This document shows positions 5,451-6,658 of a stretch of DNA of 6,658 nucleotides, one piece after another (position 1 is the stretch's first letter; every line of letters begins with the position of its first letter). The translations under genes were made by a program, and so were the position numbers. The stretch spans positions 1 through 6,658 of the forward strand of contig DMNR01000332.1 of assembly GCA_003452655.1 (NCBI GenBank), given 5' to 3'. Below the pieces are notes generated by a model, which was not told the DNA's origin, made no database searches, and saw only the letters and a list, made by a program, of their open reading frames with translations. Source of the stretch: Actinomycetota bacterium. Lineage in GTDB: Bacteria > Actinomycetota > Actinomycetes > S36-B12 > UBA10799.

Positions 5451-6413
5451 GTGAGTCAGGAGCTACCGCCAATACCAGCCGCGGATGGGCCGCCGGCCGC
5501 TACGTGCCCGGCCCATCCCGATCGGCAGACTCGTCTGAGCTGCACTCGCTGCGGGCGACCGATCTGCAGTGAATGCATGGTGGCGGCCCCCGTCGGCTTC
5601 CAATGCCGCGAATGTGTGGCGGAGGGTGCTGCAGCAACTCAACCCACGTCAGGCCCGATTCCTGGTCGCGTTGCTGCAATCAGTCGGCCGTATGTCACGT
5701 ATGTGCTCGTTGGTGTCTGTGTTATCGCATTCCTACTGTCACTGAGCGCCGGAATTGAATCAGCCGTTGGCGGCTACGGAATGCGTCCGGTCTACATCGC
5801 CGTTGATGGCCAGTGGTACCGCCTCCTGACCTCGGTCTTCATGCACTGGTCGATTCTGCACATCGGTTTCAACATGCTGGTGTTGATCATGCTCGGACCG
5901 ACGTTGGAAACGGTACTCGGGCACTTCCGGTTCACGGTCCTCTACATTCTCGCCGGATTAGGCGGCGCGGTTGCGTCGTACTGCTTCTCTCCGCTGGCGA
6001 CAGCGTCAGTTGGCGCGAGCGGAGCAATCTTTGGACTGATGGGCGCACTGATTGTTGCTGGTCGCAGGCTTCGAGTGGATGTCACCCAGGTGGTCGTGTT
6101 ACTCGCAATCAACCTCGCGATTGGATTCATTCCTGGTGGTTCGGTGGATTGGCGAGCACATGTCGGGGGCCTGGTTGTCGGAGCCTTGGTTTCCGCGATC
6201 TTCGTTTTGGCGCCGCGGTCGCACCCGGCCTTGGTCCAGACGATCGGCTGCCTCGCTGTTGTTGCCGTGCTTGCGGGCCTCGTCGCCTGGCGGACGGCGG
6301 ACATCAGGGCCCAGTTCACTGCGCCAGATCAGACCCCGGTGGTCGCGACCGCAGAAACGTCAGGCACCCTTGTTTCTGACCGTATTAACGCCCGTTCACA
6401 TGGGACGTCTTGA
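5451..6413 (+). CDS. Rhomboid intramembrane serine protease with N-terminal zinc-binding module
   Basis: This 320-residue protein has a GTG start five bases after the ppiA stop. No clear ribosome site precedes it, so translation probably follows ppiA. Residues 19-55 hold a B-box-like array (C19, H22, C31, C34, C39, C42, C52, C55) that should bind two zinc ions in the cytoplasm. A linker leads to a rhomboid domain with six or seven membrane helices from about 81 to 280. The active parts are intact: HIGFN (His137, Asn141) for the oxyanion side, GASGAIFG with nucleophile Ser190, and RAHVGG with His237 as the base. Rhomboids cut membrane-spanning substrates inside the bilayer; the substrate here is unknown. 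The tail (about 281-320) is Thr/Ala-rich. The zinc module plus rhomboid next to ppiA is typical of actinobacteria. Confidence 0.94.
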   Translation: MSQELPPIPAADGPPAATCPAHPDRQTRLSCTRCGRPICSECMVAAPVGFQCRECVAEGAAATQPTSGPIPGRVAAISRPYVTYVLVGVCVIAFLLSLSAGIESAVGGYGMRPVYIAVDGQWYRLLTSVFMHWSILHIGFNMLVLIMLGPTLETVLGHFRFTVLYILAGLGGAVASYCFSPLATASVGASGAIFGLMGALIVAGRRLRVDVTQVVVLLAINLAIGFIPGGSVDWRAHVGGLVVGALVSAIFVLAPRSHPALVQTIGCLAVVAVLAGLVAWRTADIRAQFTAPDQTPVVATAETSGTLVSDRINARSHGTS

Positions 6414-6417
6414 GGAG
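6412..6417 (+). promoter_or_regulatory. Ribosome binding site of the thiolase gene
   Basis: GAGGAG begins inside the TGA stop of the rhomboid gene and ends 8 bases before ATG 6426. The overlap of stop and ribosome site suggests coupled translation of the two genes. Confidence 0.8.
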
Positions 6418-6425
6418 ATCGATCT

Positions 6426-6658
6426 ATGAGTCAGCGCGATGCAGTTATTTGCGCCGCAGTGCGCACCCCAATCGGTGTTGGTAAGCCAGAGAAGGGCGCC
6501 CTTTCCGGAATTCACGCGGTAGACCTCGCGGCCATCCCGCTGCAGGAGATCATCGCTCGCACCGGGATCGATCCTGCTGTGGTTGATGACGTGTTCTGGG
6601 GCTGTGTGACGCAGACCGGAGAACAAGGCTTCAACGTTGGCCGTCACGCGGTGCTCGC
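6426..6658 (+). CDS. Thiolase (acetyl-CoA acetyltransferase family), N-terminal part
   Basis: The frame is open from ATG 6426 to the window edge, 77 complete codons. It reads RDAVICAAVRTPIGVGKPEKGALSG and so on, the standard first strand and glycine-rich turn of thiolases. AVDLAAIPLQEIIARTGIDP and VDDVFWGCVTQTGEQGFNVGR follow, as in acyl-CoA thiolases of fatty acid or sterol breakdown. The nucleophilic Cys should lie about ten residues beyond the end, so catalysis cannot be confirmed here. The enzyme would cleave 3-ketoacyl-CoA with CoA, or run the reverse condensation. The gap to the rhomboid stop is only 12 bases, so they may share a transcript, though no functional link is evident. I recall the cell-division gene crgA near this position in some actinobacteria; it is not seen here. 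Confidence 0.92.
   Translation, partial: MSQRDAVICAAVRTPIGVGKPEKGALSGIHAVDLAAIPLQEIIARTGIDPAVVDDVFWGCVTQTGEQGFNVGRHAVL

Noticed and set aside
1..6658. CRISPR array, insertion sequence, toxin-antitoxin pair or riboswitch
   Set aside because: No regularly spaced repeats, transposase motifs, small paired toxin genes or recognisable aptamer sequences were found by reading both strands.

Overview
The window is a 6.66 kb stretch of an actinobacterial (Actinomycetota) chromosome, moderately GC-rich. It is the conserved neighbourhood just downstream of gyrA, which in this phylum usually lies close to oriC. The phylum call rests on the gyrA / DUF3566 membrane protein / tRNA-Ile(GAU) / DLW-39 microprotein / tRNA-Ala(UGC) / cyclophilin / zinc-finger rhomboid order. 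Frequent GTG starts, tRNA genes without an encoded CCA and a probable leaderless gene also fit. I cannot name a genus from the sequence.

Layout. Bases 1-955 hold the 3' part of gyrA (C-terminal DNA-wrapping domain and a long acidic tail). It overlaps by 4 bases a GTG-started DUF3566 two-helix membrane protein (952-1428). Converging on that gene, and sharing the palindrome CTAG for both stop codons, is a minus-strand gene (1425-2906) for a large secreted protein. That protein has a signal peptide, a beta-rich N-terminal region, a short pentapeptide-like stretch and a C-terminal DUF1566/Lcl-type (C-type-lectin-like) domain. Bases 2907-3140 are a divergent promoter region. Next come tRNA-Ile(GAU) (3141-3215), a 41-codon DLW-39 microprotein gene (3217-3342) starting one base after the tRNA, an intergenic stretch with two hairpins, and tRNA-Ala(UGC) (3441-3513). 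The next gene (3585-4853) encodes a membrane-tethered secretory-type lipase with a GTG start, no Shine-Dalgarno and a -10-like hexamer placed for leaderless transcription. It is followed by a cytoplasmic cyclophilin ppiA (4915-5445), a rhomboid protease with an N-terminal zinc-binding module (5451-6413) and the first 77 codons of a thiolase (6426 to the window end). The last three are tightly spaced on the plus strand and probably co-transcribed.

Functionally the core is housekeeping: DNA supercoiling, tRNAs, protein folding and intramembrane proteolysis. Two genes look like lineage-specific additions to this otherwise conserved order, the minus-strand secreted DUF1566 protein and the lipase. 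The most unusual local arrangement is the DLW-39 gene. An in-frame TAG inside the tRNA-Ile acceptor/T-arm region bounds its reading frame, so normal tRNA 3' processing should leave a nearly leaderless mRNA with a one-base 5' UTR. I see no CRISPR array, insertion sequence, phage gene or riboswitch. No clear new defence or mobile system is present.
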